64,000 nt of DNA from Bacteroidota bacterium (GCA_023459355.1 JAEWUM010000003.1:67891-131890); one strand, 5' to 3'. Numbered from the stretch's first letter, positions 1 through 9,696 are shown. Made by a program: numbers and translations. Notes: a model not told the origin generated them from the letters alone.

Positions 1-398
1 ACGATGCCAACTGTGAGAATACCCAATTCATGTGCTGCCTGTGCCACCACAGGAGAAGCTCCGGTCCCGGTTCCACCACCCATACCAGCAGTAATGAAAA
101 CCATTTTGGTATTGTCTTTTAATACACTTTTGATGCGATCAATGGAATCTTCCGCAGCCTGTCGTGCCACTTCAGGGTTTCCACCAGCACCTAAGCCTAC
201 ACCGAGTTGTATTTTCAGCGGAACAGGCGAATTCTGCAATGCCTGATTGTCGGTATTACATACCACAAACGACACATCCCTGAAACCCTGGTTATACATG
301 TGATTTACGGCATTTCCACCTCCACCGCCGACACCAATTACCTTGATAATCGCAGGGTCGATCATGGGTAAATCTACTAATGGCAAAATATCTTCCAT
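1..398 (-). CDS. ftsZ: Cell division GTPase FtsZ, N-terminal part (cut by window edge)
   Basis: FtsZ polymerises with GTP into the Z ring at mid-cell. About 132 N-terminal residues are visible; the rest lies beyond the left edge. The protein starts MEDILPLVDLP and carries the glycine-rich loop VIGVGGGGGNAVNHM near residue 20 and the tubulin/FtsZ signature GGGTGTGASP near residue 110. The start codon is at 396-398. It is the last visible gene of the dcw cluster and follows ftsA after a 184-bp gap filled with repeats, so ftsZ may also have its own transcription or RNA processing there (inference). Confidence 0.97.
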   Translation of the reverse strand, partial: MEDILPLVDLPMIDPAIIKVIGVGGGGGNAVNHMYNQGFRDVSFVVCNTDNQALQNSPVPLKIQLGVGLGAGGNPEVARQAAEDSIDRIKSVLKDNTKMVFITAGMGGGTGTGASPVVAQAAHELGILTVGI

Positions 399-419
399 AT
401 TATATATATTTACGATTTT

Positions 420-582
420 ATTATTTACAATTTAAGAATTTGAGTCACAAAAGGATGACTAAGGAAACAAAAAGAAAATTTTAATTTATTAAACCATATA
501 AGTCATATAAGTTACATATAAGCTAATTAACTATCCACTGACCACTAACCACTAACCACTATTGGGCGCAAGCATTGCGCCC
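420..582. repeat. Compound intergenic repeat between ftsA and ftsZ
   Basis: The gap holds three repeat types in a row. First is a stretch (about 447-527) with the words CACAAAAGG, CTAAGGAA, AACCATATAAG and GTTACATATAAGCT, which recurs in the same order at about 27737-27821. Next come tandem ACCACTA heptamers at 535-562. Last is a hairpin at 564-582 with arms GGGCGCAA and TTGCGCCC around GCA, ending one base before the ftsA stop codon. The hairpin could act on the ftsA-ftsZ transcript, but this is not shown. Confidence 0.75.
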
Positions 583-1875
583 CTACTCCTTTTTCACCTC
601 CATCTCGGTATCTTCCTCAAAGAAACGGATGATACCTTGTGTTATTTTTTCGGTTATGGATTTACGTTTTGGTTTCTTTTCTACTTCGGTTTTCTCAATC
701 ACTTCTTTATGTTCCAACCTGTAGTCATGTGTCAGAATGATGGTACCAACCACCTGTGCATACGACAAATCCATAAATTCTCCGGGTGTGTCAGGAGTCA
801 GCCAACCCGAATGATCACCATAACGTGTTTGGATTCCGGATTTCTCCTCAACATAATCCCTTACTTCTGCTAATTTAGCACCTCCACCCGAAATAATCAC
901 GCCATTAGGAATCTGATCTTCATACTGATTCAGGATTTTGAATATCGGTTGAAAAATCTCGTCCAGCCTGGACTCTATAATCATAGCCAGAAAAGTAGTC
1001 GTAATTACAACCGGTGGTTCTGCTGGATTTTTTGCCGGCACCCTGATATTCACAGGAGCGCCGACTGCCTTTTCCATGGCAACCCCCTTTTTGCATTTTA
1101 ACTTCTCAGCATAGGCTTCAGTTATACCAATTTCTTCAATATCCTTCGTGATATTCCTCCCTCCAAGCGGAACCACCATGAGATATTGCAGGATTTCATT
1201 CCGGTAGATGGCAAGTGTTGTAGAAGAATCACCCATATTGATAACCGCACAACCGGCCTGCCTGTCTTCCTCCTCTGTAACCGCGATGGCAAAAGCCTCT
1301 GCAGCCAGCGGGATGTGCTCAACATGACAGTTGTAGATTCTTTCTAAACATTTATGCAGTTGCACCTTCATCTGAGCACTGCCAACCACCAAATGATAGT
1401 TTCCAATGATGTAAGTTCCCCGTTGACCTTCCGGCTTTTCCATCTCCACACCATCAACCTCGTACAAGACAGGAATGGTGTCGTAAACCAACATATCCTG
1501 CGCCTGATACGATTTTTCACATTCCAGGGCCATCGAATCGATGATATCTGTGGTAATCTCTTTGGACTTATTTAGCTTACGACGAACCGAAGCATGTACG
1601 ATTTTCATGCTTTTCCCGCCAAATGCAGTGGAAAACTTCTTGATGGGTTCACGCAAGCCGGCACTGTTTTGTAACTCCTTCAGTAATGCAACCACGTTGA
1701 AAGCCGTTCCGGAAGGATGTCCGATGATGCCATTCTTTATCTCATCCACTTTTCTGATTTCTTCCGACACTATCTTTATGGCATAATCCTCTCTCACCTC
1801 AGCGGCAATAGCCCTGACTCCCGTACCGGCAAAATCAAAAGCCACCAATCTGTTTATATCCTCTTTTCCTTTCAT
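583..1875 (-). CDS. ftsA: Cell division protein FtsA
   Basis: FtsA is an actin-like ATPase that ties FtsZ filaments to the inner face of the membrane. The 430-residue product has the phosphate-binding segment near residue 14 (VAFDFAGTGVRAI), a second actin-type glycine motif (CAVINMGDSSTTLAIY) near the middle, and GVIISGGGAKL in the C-terminal third. The C-terminus holds an amphipathic stretch (ITEKITQGIIRFFEE) as in the membrane-targeting helix of the family. It lies 48 bp downstream of ftsQ on the same strand. Confidence 0.96.
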   Translation of the reverse strand: MKGKEDINRLVAFDFAGTGVRAIAAEVREDYAIKIVSEEIRKVDEIKNGIIGHPSGTAFNVVALLKELQNSAGLREPIKKFSTAFGGKSMKIVHASVRRKLNKSKEITTDIIDSMALECEKSYQAQDMLVYDTIPVLYEVDGVEMEKPEGQRGTYIIGNYHLVVGSAQMKVQLHKCLERIYNCHVEHIPLAAEAFAIAVTEEEDRQAGCAVINMGDSSTTLAIYRNEILQYLMVVPLGGRNITKDIEEIGITEAYAEKLKCKKGVAMEKAVGAPVNIRVPAKNPAEPPVVITTTFLAMIIESRLDEIFQPIFKILNQYEDQIPNGVIISGGGAKLAEVRDYVEEKSGIQTRYGDHSGWLTPDTPGEFMDLSYAQVVGTIILTHDYRLEHKEVIEKTEVEKKPKRKSITEKITQGIIRFFEEDTEMEVKKE

Positions 1876-1923
1876 GCTCTTAAATAAATCCTTTAACGTA
1901 TGCTCATCGTGACTTCAAAAAAT

Positions 1924-2676
1924 CTAATTTTCAGAGTCCCTTTCATTTCTTATTCCAACAATTTGGTTGTCGTATTGTAAGTCTATTTTTTCATAGCTGT
2001 TCCAGCCCATCACCTTGAAACCCTGGTTATACAGGCGATAAACACGACTCAGCTTTTCCTCGTAACCATCCAGACTTCCCAATAAAATCACCGTATTGCC
2101 AACCCTGGGAACTAATTCCACTTTCAAATCCTCTCTGACATGAATCTGAGAAACCTGTGCATTCCAGAAACTGTGCCTCCCGATAAAGTCAACAAAATCA
2201 TACAAGGTACCTTTAGCCATCGACCGGGTAACCCTGCCTGTAACCACAGGAACATAAGCCACTGCATGCAAAGGTACCGGTAATATCTCTTTATGCTGAT
2301 CGACGTAGTAGTTTTCATTGGTCATAACCAGAAACTTGGGTTCCCGTAACGATACGTTTACAAATACACTGCCATCGGGAGTATGATAACAAAGCGCCTG
2401 TTTCACCAGCTGATTTTGTTCCAGGAAGCGTTCAATCTGCTCTGTCCGTAGCCGGTTCAGTGACTGACCGATGGGGTGAAGGTCGTTATCCCGCAACATA
2501 TCGTTCAACTCTCCGGATTTTATCAGTTCAATCTTCCCATCTACGTTTATAATCAGATTCTTGCATTTGACATCACGCTCATCCACCGAAAAACGGATCA
2601 ATGCGAAAACCAGGTATCCCAATACAATTACGACACCGGTTATCAAAAGAATATAACTGATTACTTTTCGTTTCAT
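1924..2676 (-). CDS. ftsQ: Cell division protein FtsQ
   Basis: FtsQ is a single-pass division protein linking FtsL-type proteins and the septal synthase to the ring. The 250-residue product has a short cytoplasmic start, one membrane segment at about 7-28 (ISYILLITGVVIVLGYLVFA) and a periplasmic POTRA/FtsQ region. Its start overlaps the murC stop by 4 bp (ATGA type), implying translational coupling. The sequence is weakly conserved, as usual for FtsQ in Bacteroidetes, so the call rests on topology and on its place between murC and ftsA. Confidence 0.9.
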   Translation of the reverse strand: MKRKVISYILLITGVVIVLGYLVFALIRFSVDERDVKCKNLIINVDGKIELIKSGELNDMLRDNDLHPIGQSLNRLRTEQIERFLEQNQLVKQALCYHTPDGSVFVNVSLREPKFLVMTNENYYVDQHKEILPVPLHAVAYVPVVTGRVTRSMAKGTLYDFVDFIGRHSFWNAQVSQIHVREDLKVELVPRVGNTVILLGSLDGYEEKLSRVYRLYNQGFKVMGWNSYEKIDLQYDNQIVGIRNERDSEN

Positions 2677-4091
2677 ATACTTACCGCCGATTCTTCCAGA
2701 GGCTCCCCGGCACTTATTTTCTTCTGTTTGATGACTTTTCTGATTTCAGGCACCAACGCATCAATATCACCGGCACCGAACGTGACCAGCACTTCCAGAT
2801 CATCCCTCTTCTCCAACAAGCTGATTAGTTCACTTTTCGGACAATATTGTTTCTTATCCAGCGTCATTTTATTCAAAATAAGTTGCGGATTAACCCCTTC
2901 GATTGGCAACTCACGGGCAGGATAAATATCAAGCAAAATCAATTCGTCCAGGGTTGAGAGTACCCGGGCAAATTCATCCGCAAAGTCTTTAGTACGCGAA
3001 TACAGGTGCGGCTGAAAAATCCCGGTTAATTTTCTTTCAGGATACATTTCGCGGATAGACGTAATGCCTGCGTGCAACTCGCTGGGGTGGTGCGCATAAT
3101 CATCAATGTAAACCGTTTCTGCAGTTTGGCACACGATATTAAAGCGCCGGTAAACACCGGAGAAAGAAGACAAACCTGTTCTTAACTCTTCTGAGGTCAC
3201 CCCGCTCAACCAGGCTAACGCCATAGCAGCCACACTGTTTTCCACGTTGATTCTCACCGGCACACCCAGTCGGACATCTGCGATGGTTTCGGTCGGCGTT
3301 ACAAAGTCAAAACGAATCTCTCCGGGCATACTGCGGATGTTGGCTGCATGAAAATCACCTCCTTCATCCATGGAATAAGAGTATAATTTCACGCCCTTTT
3401 GCAGGGTCGGATGAATATCTAGGCCTTTCCTAACAATCAATGTTCCTCCTGAACGTACAAGGGAAGCAAAATACTCAAAACTCTCCTTAAAGGCCTGATG
3501 GGTTTTATAAATATCTAAGTGATCTGCATCAGCAGAAGTAATCACAGCCATATAAGGCGTCAGGTGGTGGAAAGAACGATCGTATTCATCCGCCTCAATG
3601 ACCACAAAGTTACTTTCTTTCGACAACAGTAAATTTGTGTTGTAATTATTTGAAATTCCGCCCAGAAATGCATTGCAATCCACCTGTGACTGACGGAACA
3701 AATGGGCAGTAATCGTCGATGTGGTCGTTTTTCCATGGGTACCGGCAATACAAACACCTTTACTCTGACGGGTAATGTATCCGAGCACTTCGGCCCGTTT
3801 CATGATATTAAACCCTTTTTCACGAAAGAAAACCAGCTGAGGATTGTCCTGCGGTATGGCAGGAGTCAGAATCACCAGTGTTTTGTTTTTATCCATAAAT
3901 TTCGCCGGAATATCCGAATCCTTATCATCATAAGAAATTTCTATTCCTTCGGATTCCAGGGTTTTGGTCAGTGTAGTGCTGGCACGGTCGTACCCGGCTA
4001 CTTCAAAACCGTGGATTTTATAATACCGGGCAATGGCACTCATACCAATTCCACCAATACCGAGAAAATAGAATTTCGTAAACTTATTCAT
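2673..4091 (-). CDS. murC: UDP-N-acetylmuramate--L-alanine ligase MurC
   Basis: MurC adds L-alanine to UDP-MurNAc using ATP, the first step in building the peptidoglycan stem peptide. The 472-residue product begins with the Rossmann motif FLGIGGIGMSAIARY, has the ATP-binding loop GTHGKTTTSTITAHL near residue 117, and carries Mur-ligase features EADEYDRSFHHL, DYAHHPSEL and QPHLYSRT. It follows murG with a 9-bp gap and overlaps ftsQ by 4 bp. Confidence 0.97.
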   Translation of the reverse strand: MNKFTKFYFLGIGGIGMSAIARYYKIHGFEVAGYDRASTTLTKTLESEGIEISYDDKDSDIPAKFMDKNKTLVILTPAIPQDNPQLVFFREKGFNIMKRAEVLGYITRQSKGVCIAGTHGKTTTSTITAHLFRQSQVDCNAFLGGISNNYNTNLLLSKESNFVVIEADEYDRSFHHLTPYMAVITSADADHLDIYKTHQAFKESFEYFASLVRSGGTLIVRKGLDIHPTLQKGVKLYSYSMDEGGDFHAANIRSMPGEIRFDFVTPTETIADVRLGVPVRINVENSVAAMALAWLSGVTSEELRTGLSSFSGVYRRFNIVCQTAETVYIDDYAHHPSELHAGITSIREMYPERKLTGIFQPHLYSRTKDFADEFARVLSTLDELILLDIYPARELPIEGVNPQLILNKMTLDKKQYCPKSELISLLEKRDDLEVLVTFGAGDIDALVPEIRKVIKQKKISAGEPLEESAVSI

Positions 4092-4100
4092 TTAATACAG

Positions 4101-5231
4101 TTAAAATTTCACTAATAATTTCTTTACTTCTTCAGCGATTCTACCTGCTGAATTTTGCTCCGCTAAATTAAGAATATTTTTGCTAAGCGCAGTCATTTTT
4201 GAGGCATCCTGAATTATTTTTAACGCCTCGGGAATCATTTTGTCCTTCGCTTCGGCATCCCTGATCATCACAGCAGCATCGTGCTTCACCAAAGCCATGG
4301 CATTTTTGGTCTGATGATCCTCGGCAACATTAGGAGAAGGCACTAAAACAGCCGGCTTAGCCAGCAAACATAACTCCGAAATCGAGCTGGCACCGGCCCT
4401 CGAAATAACCAGATCGGCCACTGCATAGGCGTAGTCCATGCGCGAAACAAAAGCGGTTACGATAATATGTTTACAGGCAAAAGGTTTAAACGCTTTTTCT
4501 GCATCTTCTATGTAAAACTTCCCTGTTTGCCAGATAACCTGTACTCCTGAGGCCGCCAGGGCTTCCAAATGAGCAATCACACTTTGGTTGATGGTGCGGG
4601 CGCCCAGACTTCCACCTACAATCAGGATGGTTTTTTTTACCGGGTCCAGGCCGAAAAACTGATAAGCTGCCTCAGCTTTGGGAGCTACCGCAAACAAGTC
4701 CTGTCGTACCGGATTACCTGTTTTCACAATTTTTTCTTTGGGGAAGAACCGCTCCATCTCATCATAGGCCACACAAATTCGGGCTGCTTTTTTTGCCAAA
4801 AGCTTATTGGTTACACCAGCGTAGGAATTTTGCTCCTGAATGAGCGTTGGAACTCCAAAAGCCGAAGCGGCACGCAACACCGGCGCACTGGCATATCCGC
4901 CCACGCCAATAGCCACATCGGGTTTAAACCTGCGGATGATTTTTCTCGCTTTGAGAATGCTTCGCAACAGATTCCACACGACCTTGACATTTCGCAACAT
5001 GTTTTTCCTGTCGAAGCCACTAACAGGGAGTCCTTCAATCGAATATCCGGCTGCCGGAACCCGCTCCATCTCCATCCTGCCTATAGCTCCCACGAACAGA
5101 ATATCCGCTTCGGGATAAGATTCCTTCAGGGCATTTGCAATGCTGATGGCCGGAAAAATATGTCCACCGGTCCCCCCACCACTGATGATAAACCGGGGTT
5201 GACTATTCGATTTCGTCGTATGTTTCTTCAT
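4101..5231 (-). CDS. murG: Lipid II synthase MurG (GT28)
   Basis: MurG transfers GlcNAc from UDP-GlcNAc onto lipid I on the cytoplasmic membrane face. The 376-residue protein has the GT28 N-terminal loop SGGGTGGHIFPAISIA at about residue 18, the second glycine loop VVGGSLGARTINQ form (IVGGSLGART), and the UDP-binding stretch ISRAGASSISELCLL. Its start overlaps the end of ftsW by 29 bp. The first about 12 residues are Lys/Thr/Ser-rich and poorly conserved, but no later Met gives a better start. Confidence 0.96.
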   Translation of the reverse strand: MKKHTTKSNSQPRFIISGGGTGGHIFPAISIANALKESYPEADILFVGAIGRMEMERVPAAGYSIEGLPVSGFDRKNMLRNVKVVWNLLRSILKARKIIRRFKPDVAIGVGGYASAPVLRAASAFGVPTLIQEQNSYAGVTNKLLAKKAARICVAYDEMERFFPKEKIVKTGNPVRQDLFAVAPKAEAAYQFFGLDPVKKTILIVGGSLGARTINQSVIAHLEALAASGVQVIWQTGKFYIEDAEKAFKPFACKHIIVTAFVSRMDYAYAVADLVISRAGASSISELCLLAKPAVLVPSPNVAEDHQTKNAMALVKHDAAVMIRDAEAKDKMIPEALKIIQDASKMTALSKNILNLAEQNSAGRIAEEVKKLLVKF

Positions 5232-6438
5232 CGTCGTCTTCTATTACAATTTCTTCTGTAAGTGCATTATTACCAGTCTGCTCTTCTTTGATTTGCCGGG
5301 TAATGCCAAGCAAAATGCCGAAATAGATACTGGTTATGAGGATGGAAGTTCCCCCACGACTAATCATGGGAAGCGGTTGTCCGGTCACCGGTCCCAGACT
5401 GGTAGCAACTGCCATGCTGACAAATGCCTGCAATACAATCATCAGCGAGAGACCAATCACCAGAATCGCGGGAAATACGGTTTTACTCATTGTGGCTATC
5501 CTGCCTGCCCGAAAGAGCAATACCATATAAAGCAGGATGACAAAAACACCTCCCACCAATCCCATTTCTTCCACGATAATCGCATAAATAAAATCGGAAT
5601 ATGCCTGTGGCAGGAAGTCACGTTGCACACTGTTGCCCGGCATCACCCCAATCACACCACCCCTTGCAATGGCAATTCTGCCGTGCTGCACCTGCAAGTT
5701 CTCATCATTAATCACATATTTGTCTTCTTTTTCTTTATCCTCGGAAAGATAACGGTCAATACGCTTTTCCCAGGTATAAGCCCTGTCAAACATCTTGGGC
5801 ATACTTTCCTGCGGGAAAATTTTTATCGCGGCAAAACCAAAAACACCCAAACCGACAATGGCAGCAATAATCAGCACAAGTTTGCGGGTAGCTATTTTGC
5901 CAATGAACATCATGATCCAGATAACCCCAAAAAGCAATACGGCTGTTGAGAAGTTTTCCAGCAAAATCAGGAAACACACGATGGCCGACAACACCATCAA
6001 AATCCGAAAGAACTTATTTTCGTTTGAAGCAGAATTTTTTATCCGCGCGATAAAATCCGCCGCAATAATAATCAGGGACAACTTACCCAGCTCTGATGGC
6101 TGAAACTGAAAACCACCCAGTTGCAACCAACGGGTAGCGTCATTTTCGGTTTTTCCCTTAAACAACACCAACACCAGAGTCACCATGGAGAATGCCAGCA
6201 ACACAAACGCTCCGATGCGAATAAATTTCGCGGGAATAAAATGTACCAAAAACGCGATGAAGGCCCCCATCCCCAGGAACAACACGTGACGCAACATCGG
6301 TGCGGTATGATTAATCGATTTGAAAGCCAGCGTACTGGAAGCACTGAACATTTCCACCGCCGAAATAATACACAAACCAATGAATACAGCCCATATTACT
6401 GCATCACCTTTGAGATATTTCTTTAATATTGAATCCAT
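5203..6438 (-). CDS. ftsW: SEDS glycosyltransferase FtsW
   Basis: FtsW polymerises lipid II at the septum together with the class B PBP encoded upstream. The 411-residue product is polytopic (about ten membrane segments), with the SEDS stretches RWLQLGGFQFQPSELGKL and LPMISRGGTSI. Between the seventh and eighth segments is the long outer loop with QAYSDFIYAIIVEEMGLVGG. The C-terminal tail is very acidic (EEIVIEDDDEETYDEIE) and is the part overlapped by murG. Confidence 0.96.
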   Translation of the reverse strand: MDSILKKYLKGDAVIWAVFIGLCIISAVEMFSASSTLAFKSINHTAPMLRHVLFLGMGAFIAFLVHFIPAKFIRIGAFVLLAFSMVTLVLVLFKGKTENDATRWLQLGGFQFQPSELGKLSLIIIAADFIARIKNSASNENKFFRILMVLSAIVCFLILLENFSTAVLLFGVIWIMMFIGKIATRKLVLIIAAIVGLGVFGFAAIKIFPQESMPKMFDRAYTWEKRIDRYLSEDKEKEDKYVINDENLQVQHGRIAIARGGVIGVMPGNSVQRDFLPQAYSDFIYAIIVEEMGLVGGVFVILLYMVLLFRAGRIATMSKTVFPAILVIGLSLMIVLQAFVSMAVATSLGPVTGQPLPMISRGGTSILITSIYFGILLGITRQIKEEQTGNNALTEEIVIEDDDEETYDEIE

Positions 6439-6553
6439 TTTAATAAGATTTGTCTACAGTCTACTGTCGCCAGACACCGGACACCAGACACCATTATTCA
6501 CTATTCATTATTCACTATTAGCTATTCGCTATTCGCTTTTCGCTTTTCGCTTT
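6439..6553. repeat. Low-complexity tandem words between ftsW and murD
   Basis: This gap consists of imperfect tandem words: CAGACACC-type units at about 6468-6492, then ATTCACTATTC and ATTCGCTATTCGC units, and finally TTTTCGC units up to the murD stop. Similar words recur at 25358-25430, 26748-26795 and 60769-60795. No gene is present. Confidence 0.7.
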
Positions 6554-7888
6554 TCACAGCGCCCTCACGCATTGCTTAAACTGCCGTCCCCTGTCTTCGT
6601 AGTTCTCGAATAAATCGAAACTCGCGCAGCAGGGCGACAACAGCACCGTATCTCCCTCACTTGCAAACCGGTATGCTTTGTCAACCGCTTCTTCCATCGA
6701 GAGAGCATCAGCAATCATTTCTTTTTTCCCATCGAAATAAGTATGCAATGGCTTATTATCAACACCCAAAAACACCAAAGCACGAACCTTATCACGCACC
6801 AACTCTTCGATTTCGCTGTAATCATTGCCTTTATCAGTTCCTCCCAATATCAACACAACCGGCGTTTTCATACTTTGCAGTGCATACCAACACGAGTTGA
6901 CATTCGTGGCTTTCGAGTCGTTCACAAATTTCACATTGCGAACAGTAGCCACATATTCAAGCCGGTGCTCCACGCCCTGAAAATCGAGCAGAGACTGCCG
7001 GATAACTTCTTTTTTCACATCAAGCACTGCAGCTGTAAGTCCGGCTGCCATGGAATTGTAGGTGTTGTGAATTCCCTGTAAAGCTAATTCTGATGTTGGC
7101 ATAACAAATATTGTTTTTAAGGTATCGATAATTAGTTTCTCTTCTGTTAAGAAAGCTTTGGTTTTCTCCGATTTTTCAAGCGCGAAAGGATAAATTGCCG
7201 ATTGTATTTTCCTCCTCGCCATCTCCTTTTGAATAACCGGATCCTGTTCCCAATAAATGAAAGCATCCTGCTCCGTTTGATTCTGTGTAATTCTGAATTT
7301 CGCATCCACATAATTCTGAAATTCATAATTATAGCGATCCAGATGATCTGGTGTGATATTCAGCAAAACAGCGATATCTGCTTTAAATTCGAACATGTGA
7401 TCAAGCTGAAAACTGCTTAGTTCAATTACATAATATGCATGTGGTTCCAGTGCAACCTGTAAAGCTAAACTATTTCCGATATTGCCCGCCAAACCAACAT
7501 CCAAACCTGCATTTTTCAGGATATGATAAATCAGTGATGTCGTGGTCGTTTTTCCGTTACTTCCGGTAATACAAATCATTTTAGCATCCGTATACCGTCC
7601 GGCAAACTCAATCTCGGAAATCACCGGAATACCTTGCGCCACTATTTTTTTCATCAGTGGAGTCTTGTCGGGGATACCCGGACTTTTAATCACTTCATCT
7701 GCGTTCAGAATCAGGGCCTCAGTATGTTGTTTCTCCTCCCAGGGAATCTGATGCTCTTCCAGCATGGCTTTATAGGATGATTTGATGGCGGATAAGTCCG
7801 ACACAAAAACATCAAAACCCTGTTGCTTTGCAAGTACTGCTGCACCTGTTCCGCTTTCACCTGCACCTAAAACTACTATTCTTTTCAT
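6554..7888 (-). CDS. murD: UDP-N-acetylmuramoyl-L-alanine--D-glutamate ligase MurD
   Basis: MurD adds D-glutamate to UDP-MurNAc-L-Ala. The start at 7888 gives 444 residues beginning MKRIVVLGAGESGTG, the normal N-terminal Rossmann motif; an upstream in-frame Met at 7969 would only add translated repeat DNA. The ATP loop is GSNGKTTTTSLIYHIL near residue 115. Other family motifs are ELSSFQLD, NITPDHLDRY, NDSKATN and LSPCCASFDLFENYEDRG. The gene sits between ftsW and mraY, with repeat-filled gaps on both sides. Confidence 0.97.
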   Translation of the reverse strand: MKRIVVLGAGESGTGAAVLAKQQGFDVFVSDLSAIKSSYKAMLEEHQIPWEEKQHTEALILNADEVIKSPGIPDKTPLMKKIVAQGIPVISEIEFAGRYTDAKMICITGSNGKTTTTSLIYHILKNAGLDVGLAGNIGNSLALQVALEPHAYYVIELSSFQLDHMFEFKADIAVLLNITPDHLDRYNYEFQNYVDAKFRITQNQTEQDAFIYWEQDPVIQKEMARRKIQSAIYPFALEKSEKTKAFLTEEKLIIDTLKTIFVMPTSELALQGIHNTYNSMAAGLTAAVLDVKKEVIRQSLLDFQGVEHRLEYVATVRNVKFVNDSKATNVNSCWYALQSMKTPVVLILGGTDKGNDYSEIEELVRDKVRALVFLGVDNKPLHTYFDGKKEMIADALSMEEAVDKAYRFASEGDTVLLSPCCASFDLFENYEDRGRQFKQCVRAL

Positions 7889-7900
7889 TTTTATTAATAT

Positions 7901-7985
7901 CACCCCCGGGTTAAAACCCGGGGCAATTGAAATGCACACGTCATTGCGAGTAGCGAAGCGACGAAGCAACCCCCACTAACCACTA
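7901..7985. repeat. Three repeat families in front of murD
   Basis: A perfect hairpin at 7904-7923 has arms CCCCGGGTT and AACCCGGGG; a related one lies at 60648-60666. It is followed at 7939-7972 by a copy of the dispersed GTCATTGCGAG ... GACGAAGCAACC repeat and at 7973-7985 by two ACCACTA-type words. All three sit in the murD leader, in the middle of an essential operon. Confidence 0.8.
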
Positions 7986-7993
7986 TTTCAATA

Positions 7994-9259
7994 CTATCTA
8001 ATTTTCAGCGTTATAATCGTCAGCGCACCCAGAATCAGCCCGATAATCCAGAACCTGATTACAATCTTCGATTCCGGCAGTGCTGTTTTGGGATTCTGAA
8101 TCAAAGCCGGAATGCTTCCGTCACCCGGTTTCTGATAGTGATGATGCAAAGGCGCCATTTTAAATATACGCCTGCCTTCTCCATATTTTCTCTTGGTATA
8201 TTTGAAGTAGCCGACCTGCAACATCACCGACAAATTTTCAACTAAGAATACGCCACACAAAATCGGTATCAGCAATTCTTTGCGAATGGCAATGGCAAAT
8301 ACCGCAATAATACCACCTATGGTCAGACTGCCTGTATCGCCCATGAAAACCTGAGCCGGGAAAGCATTATACCACAAAAATCCGATGGTTGCACCGATAA
8401 ACGCACCTGCAAACACGAGCATCTCTCCTGTCCCCGGTATATACATGATATTCAGGTAACCGGCATAATTCACGTTACCCGAGACATAAGCCAGGATCCC
8501 GAGTATTACCCCGACAATGGCCGAGGAGCCTGTCGCAAGACCATCCAACCCATCCGTCATATTCGCACCATTAGACACAGCTGTCACGATGAAAATCACA
8601 ATAAGCACAAAAAATATCCATCCGTAGATTTGAGATTTCTCACCCATGAATTTGAATGCATCAGCATAATTCAGGTTATTGTTTTTGAAAAACGGGATGG
8701 TTGACTTGGTTGATTTCACATCGTGTTTGGCGTAATGCACATCTTCCACCCGATTGGTTTCACCTTTTACTTCGATATTTTCGCGTATTACAACATCCGG
8801 ACTCAAATACAATGTCAGACCGACAATCAGTCCGAGCCCGACCTGTCCCACAATTTTAAATCGACCGCTTAATCCTTCTTTATTCTTTCTGAACACCTTG
8901 ATATAGTCATCCAGAAAACCAATGGCACCCAGCCAAACCGTTGTGATAATCATCAGTAGGATGTAGATATTGGTGAGATTCGCGATTAACAAAGTCGGCA
9001 CCAGTATTGCAATGATGATGATGATACCGCCCATGGTGGGAGTTCCTTTTTTCGACATTTGTCCCTCCAGACCCAGATCACGCACAATTTCACCGATTTG
9101 TTTCCTTTGCAGGAAATCGATGATTTTTCTTCCGAACAAAGTCGATAAAATCAACGCCAGGATAAAGGCAACACCTGTCCTGAACGATATGTAGTTGAAC
9201 ATTCCCGCTCCGGGAAAATCAAACGCTTTGTCTAAGTAAGTAAATAAATGATATAGCAT
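7994..9259 (-). CDS. mraY: Phospho-N-acetylmuramoyl-pentapeptide transferase MraY
   Basis: MraY couples UDP-MurNAc-pentapeptide to undecaprenyl phosphate to give lipid I. The 421-residue, about ten-helix membrane protein has the family motifs GTPTMGGIIIIIA, the Asp-rich loop FLDDYIKV, GANMTDGLDGLATG and VFMGDTGSLTIGG, plus PLHHHYQ near the C-terminus. A roughly 60-residue loop between helices 4 and 5 (around DVVIRENIEVKGETN) is longer than in Proteobacteria and is usual in Bacteroidetes. Confidence 0.97.
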   Translation of the reverse strand: MLYHLFTYLDKAFDFPGAGMFNYISFRTGVAFILALILSTLFGRKIIDFLQRKQIGEIVRDLGLEGQMSKKGTPTMGGIIIIIAILVPTLLIANLTNIYILLMIITTVWLGAIGFLDDYIKVFRKNKEGLSGRFKIVGQVGLGLIVGLTLYLSPDVVIRENIEVKGETNRVEDVHYAKHDVKSTKSTIPFFKNNNLNYADAFKFMGEKSQIYGWIFFVLIVIFIVTAVSNGANMTDGLDGLATGSSAIVGVILGILAYVSGNVNYAGYLNIMYIPGTGEMLVFAGAFIGATIGFLWYNAFPAQVFMGDTGSLTIGGIIAVFAIAIRKELLIPILCGVFLVENLSVMLQVGYFKYTKRKYGEGRRIFKMAPLHHHYQKPGDGSIPALIQNPKTALPESKIVIRFWIIGLILGALTIITLKIR

Positions 9260-9261
9260 AA

Positions 9262-9345
9262 TATAGTGGTTAGTGGTTAGTGGTTAGTGGTTAGTGGTTA
9301 GTGGATAATTAACCACTGACCACTATCAACTTACCACTATCAGTA
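9262..9345. repeat. Inverted heptamer array between mraY and the four-helix-bundle gene
   Basis: The left half (about 9264-9305) is TAGTGGT repeated about six times. The right half (about 9311-9342) carries the complement as ACCACTGACCACTA and ACCACTA words. The two halves can pair as a long imperfect hairpin. More ACCACTA words occur at 9750-9780, on the other side of the small gene 9346-9696, so that gene is bracketed by the repeats. Confidence 0.8.
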
Positions 9346-9696
9346 TTATCTGTTTCTTTTTGATGTATTTAAAATTGTTGTACTCATTTTCATTAATTCA
9401 ATGGCATCTTTGATTATGTTATTAAATTGAATTTCTGTAATATATTCTGTTGCATATAAAAGTTCTAACCAATAAATCGATTCATTACATTCTTTTTGAA
9501 CTATGGCCATTTTATGTATAAAGTCCGACTTACTTTCTCCTTGTTCAGCTTCTCTGTGATTAGCAGCAATGGATGTTCCAGCACGAAGCAATTGCTTACT
9601 TAACACGAACTCCTTCTTTTCTTCACAAAGAAATTTATATAATCTTACTATTCTCACCGCAAATGCAAAACTCTTTTGCCTAAAAACATTCTTCAT
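9346..9696 (-). CDS. Four-helix bundle protein (S23/TIGR02436 type) inserted in the dcw cluster
   Basis: The product is a 116-residue all-helical protein of the four-helix-bundle family first seen in 23S rRNA intervening sequences. Typical features are the start MKNVFRQKSFAFAVRIVRLY, then LSKQLLRAGTSIAANHREAE and IVQKECNESIYWLELL. The start at 9696 fits family length; the longer in-frame start at 9759 would add 21 unrelated residues. The function of the family is unknown. The gene is not a standard dcw member: it interrupts murE and mraY and is flanked on both sides by ACCACTA repeats, which suggests insertion. Confidence 0.9.
   Translation of the reverse strand: MKNVFRQKSFAFAVRIVRLYKFLCEEKKEFVLSKQLLRAGTSIAANHREAEQGESKSDFIHKMAIVQKECNESIYWLELLYATEYITEIQFNNIIKDAIELMKMSTTILNTSKRNR

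Noticed and set aside
4569..5261. A 230-residue plus-strand open frame
   Set aside because: It is antisense to murG and ftsW and matches no family.
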